59,629 bases of DNA from Streptococcus parasanguinis. Its GTDB lineage: Bacteria > Bacillota > Bacilli > Lactobacillales > Streptococcaceae. Below, one piece after another: positions 57,006 to 59,629 of this stretch. Under the pieces are notes generated by a model. The model was not told the DNA's origin. It did no database searches and saw only the letters and a list, made by a program, of their open reading frames with translations. The translations under genes and the position numbers were made by a program. Location of the stretch: positions 1-59,629 of the forward strand of contig NZ_JUPI01000007.1 of the NCBI RefSeq assembly GCF_001074805.1. Direction: 5' to 3'. The first letter of the stretch is position 1, and every line of letters starts with the position of its first letter.

Positions 57006-57299
57006 ATGGTTACAAAACAAGAACTTGTCAATGGATATGAAACAGAAATCAAGTACCAACGTCACATGCTTGAAAATCTTGGTCGTTGGTTTAGCTTACT
57101 CTTTATCATTGCCAGTATTGGTGTGGTCTTGATCTATCTCTTTCACAAAAGTTTCCTCCCACTCTTGATCCTCGGGATTTTACTAGCCTTGATTGGAATT
57201 TTAGGCATGATTGTTTTTGGATATGGTATCTACCGTGGGCGGATCAATCTTCAAAAAGTGATCGATGATTTCAATCAAAAATTGACAATTTTAAATTGA
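57006..57299 (+). CDS. levX: Small two-helix membrane protein (LevX-like)
   Basis: This 97-residue protein has two hydrophobic helices (about residues 28-47 and 50-72) between charged ends. It occupies the place of levX, a small gene of unknown function at the end of the S. mutans levDEFGX operon. A strong terminator separates it from levG, so it would be expressed by read-through at a lower level. TCAGGAGG precedes the ATG. No conserved family motif was recognised. Confidence 0.65.
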   Translation: MVTKQELVNGYETEIKYQRHMLENLGRWFSLLFIIASIGVVLIYLFHKSFLPLLILGILLALIGILGMIVFGYGIYRGRINLQKVIDDFNQKLTILN

Positions 57300-57306
57300 A
57301 ATTTTA

Positions 57307-57339
57307 GAAACATCTCATCTATTTTTGAGGTGTTTTTTT
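57307..57339 (+). terminator. Terminator after levX
   Basis: AACATCTCA (57309-57317) pairs with TGAGGTGTT (57326-57334), one G-U pair, followed by T residues. Confidence 0.88.
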
Positions 57340-57356
57340 CTTGACTATTTCTGACC
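57340..57356 (+). promoter_or_regulatory. CtsR operator at the groESL promoter
   Basis: CTTGACTATTTCTGACC fits the CtsR heptad repeat (TTTGACY-NTN-TTTGACY) at all but two of its fixed positions and covers the -35 box. Confidence 0.7.
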
Positions 57357-57368
57357 AAGTGATACAAT
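57341..57368 (+). promoter_or_regulatory. groESL promoter
   Basis: A -35 TTGACT (57341-57346) and a -10 TACAAT (57363-57368) are 16 bases apart. Confidence 0.82.
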
Positions 57369-57379
57369 AGAAACATAAG

Positions 57380-57406
57380 TTAGCACTTGGGTGCGAAGAG
57401 TGCTAA
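57380..57406 (+). promoter_or_regulatory. CIRCE element (HrcA operator) before groES
   Basis: TTAGCACTT, nine bases, then GAGTGCTAA: the CIRCE inverted repeat with one mismatch in the left arm. It lies just downstream of the promoter, the usual place for HrcA repression. Confidence 0.95.
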
Positions 57407-57428
57407 AAACACGTATGGAGGAATGAAC

Positions 57429-57710
57429 ATGTTAAAACCATTAGGAGACCGTGTGGTCTTAAAAGTAGAAGAAAAAGAACAGACTGTTGGAGGTTTTGTC
57501 CTCGCAGGTGCGAGCAAGGCCGATACAAAAACAGCTGAAGTAGTGGCTGTTGGTGAAGGCGTGCGTACCCTAAGTGGTGAACTCATCGCCCCGGCTGTAA
57601 AAGCAGGAGACCAAGTTTTGGTTGAAAGCCATGCAGGAATTGAAGTTAAAGATGGGGAAGAAACCTACACAATCGTTGGAACATCAAACATTCTTGCAAT
57701 TGTAGAGTAA
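57429..57710 (+). CDS. groES: Co-chaperonin GroES
   Basis: This 93-residue protein is the heptameric lid of the GroEL folding chamber. It starts [12 protein letters not shown], and the mobile-loop region [13 protein letters not shown] is intact. The ATG at 57429 gives the normal length and follows GGAGG (57417-57421). Another ATG two codons earlier is closer to that site and less likely. Heat-shock control by CtsR and HrcA is visible in the promoter. Confidence 0.97.
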   Translation: MLKPLGDRVVLKVEEKEQTVGGFVLAGASKADTKTAEVVAVGEGVRTLSGELIAPAVKAGDQVLVESHAGIEVKDGEETYTIVGTSNILAIVE

Positions 57711-59357
<1,647 letters not shown>

Positions 59358-59363
59358 CACACT

Positions 59364-59570
59364 TAGCCTAATGGGTGCTAAAGCACCTCATTAGGCTACG
59401 GCAAGCACCATGGTGTCTTGCCGTAGTGTCTTACTAGCTCAAAGGGAGGAAAGCATCGTTCCTCCCTTTTTCGCGTCGTAACCTGATACCAATGATTGGT
59501 GCTAAAGCACCGAATCATTGGACGGTAGCCGCTATGTTGCGGCCTACCTAATCATCTTACTAGCTCAAAG
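59364..59570 (+). repeat. Tandem pair of double stem-loop units after groEL
   Basis: Two similar units follow each other. Each has a hairpin with the loop-proximal sequence GGTGCTAAAGCACC (59364-59398 and 59489-59521), then a second hairpin (CTACGGCAAG/CTTGCCGTAG at 59396-59426 and GGTAGCCGC/GCGGCCTACC at 59524-59548), then the exact 16-base sequence TCTTACTAGCTCAAAG (59429-59444 and 59555-59570). The groEL terminator lies between the units. Confidence 0.7.
59441..59471 (+). terminator. Terminator of groESL
   Basis: AAAGGGAGGAA (59441-59451) pairs with TTCCTCCCTTT (59459-59469) and ends in T residues. Confidence 0.93.
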
Positions 59571-59573
59571 AGA

Positions 59574-59629
59574 GTGGGACAGAAATCGGTAATTCGTTAG
59601 AATTCGATTTCGTTGTCCCACCTCCGCAC
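59574..59629. repeat. Partial streptococcal intergenic repeat with long hairpin
   Basis: GTGGGACA...TGTCCCAC with inner GAAATCG/CGATTTC and AATTC/GAATT pairs forms a three-tier hairpin at 59574-59621. The flank CTCCGCAC continues past the window edge. I recall very similar GTGGGACAGAAATCG sequences at many sites in mitis-group genomes, so this is probably one copy of a dispersed repeat. Confidence 0.6.

Noticed and set aside
59364..59570. CRISPR array
   Set aside because: There are only two imperfect units with long internal hairpins and no uniform repeat-spacer spacing or cas genes.

Overview
The window is chromosomal DNA from a Streptococcus of the mitis/sanguinis group. The evidence is the gene set itself: a comG pilus operon and an ssbB gene that each carry a competence sigma-X box, a sul-type folate operon, rpoB and rpoC with TTG and GTG starts, a LevQRST-LevDEFGX locus, a groESL promoter with both CtsR and HrcA sites, and part of a BOX-type repeat at the left edge. 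A species close to S. parasanguinis or S. sanguinis is plausible, but the sequence alone does not prove one. No rRNA, tRNA, CRISPR array, prophage or complete IS element was seen.

Layout. (1) 156-13045 is one block for host N-glycan use: GH38 alpha-mannosidase, ROK sugar kinase, GH20 hexosaminidase, an ATPase-less ABC importer resembling pneumococcal NgtP1-NgtP2-NgtS, a YesL-like membrane protein, and a YesM/YesN-type two-component system. A sigma-A promoter with a cre site drives the importer. (2) 13086-16855 holds rlmA(II) on the minus strand, the remains of an HxlR-type regulator, and an ABC exporter joined to a LytTR regulator and a DUF3021 membrane protein. (3) 16918-28547 is housekeeping: tyrS, pbp1b, rpoB and rpoC, with a long, strongly structured leader before rpoB.

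(4) 28779-33437 is the most unusual part. It is a five-gene exopolysaccharide-type operon inserted between rpoC and the competence genes: UDP-GlcNAc 2-epimerase, a membrane protein with a degenerate GGDEF domain, a 46-residue membrane protein, a processive GT2 synthase and a membrane-anchored GH8 hydrolase. The layout resembles Listeria Pss and Bacillus YdaJKLMN, which are c-di-GMP-controlled systems. Here both the GGDEF signature and the I-site are altered, in a genus not known for c-di-GMP signalling. The epimerase points to a ManNAc-containing polymer.

(5) 33599-40037 holds a DUF1033 gene, comGA-comGG behind a sigma-X box, a methyltransferase and ackA. (6) 40110-44663 holds a CPBP protease and folP-folC-folE-folBK. 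(7) 44728-49602 holds UPF0371, pepA, a DUF4651-like protein, a thioredoxin, ytpR and ssbB. A compact multi-hairpin element lies between UPF0371 and pepA. (8) 49791-57299 is the sugar-sensing module (two binding proteins, kinase, regulator) followed by its mannose/fructose-family PTS, with an activator-like inverted repeat and a cre site at the PTS promoter. (9) 57340-59357 is groESL, followed by a tandem stem-loop repeat and part of another intergenic repeat at the right edge.

Many genes are translationally coupled by overlapping stop and start codons. rlmA and the DUF4651-like gene appear to be leaderless. Start codons were chosen from ribosome-binding sites, overlaps, promoter positions and family N-termini; the comGB start remains unresolved.
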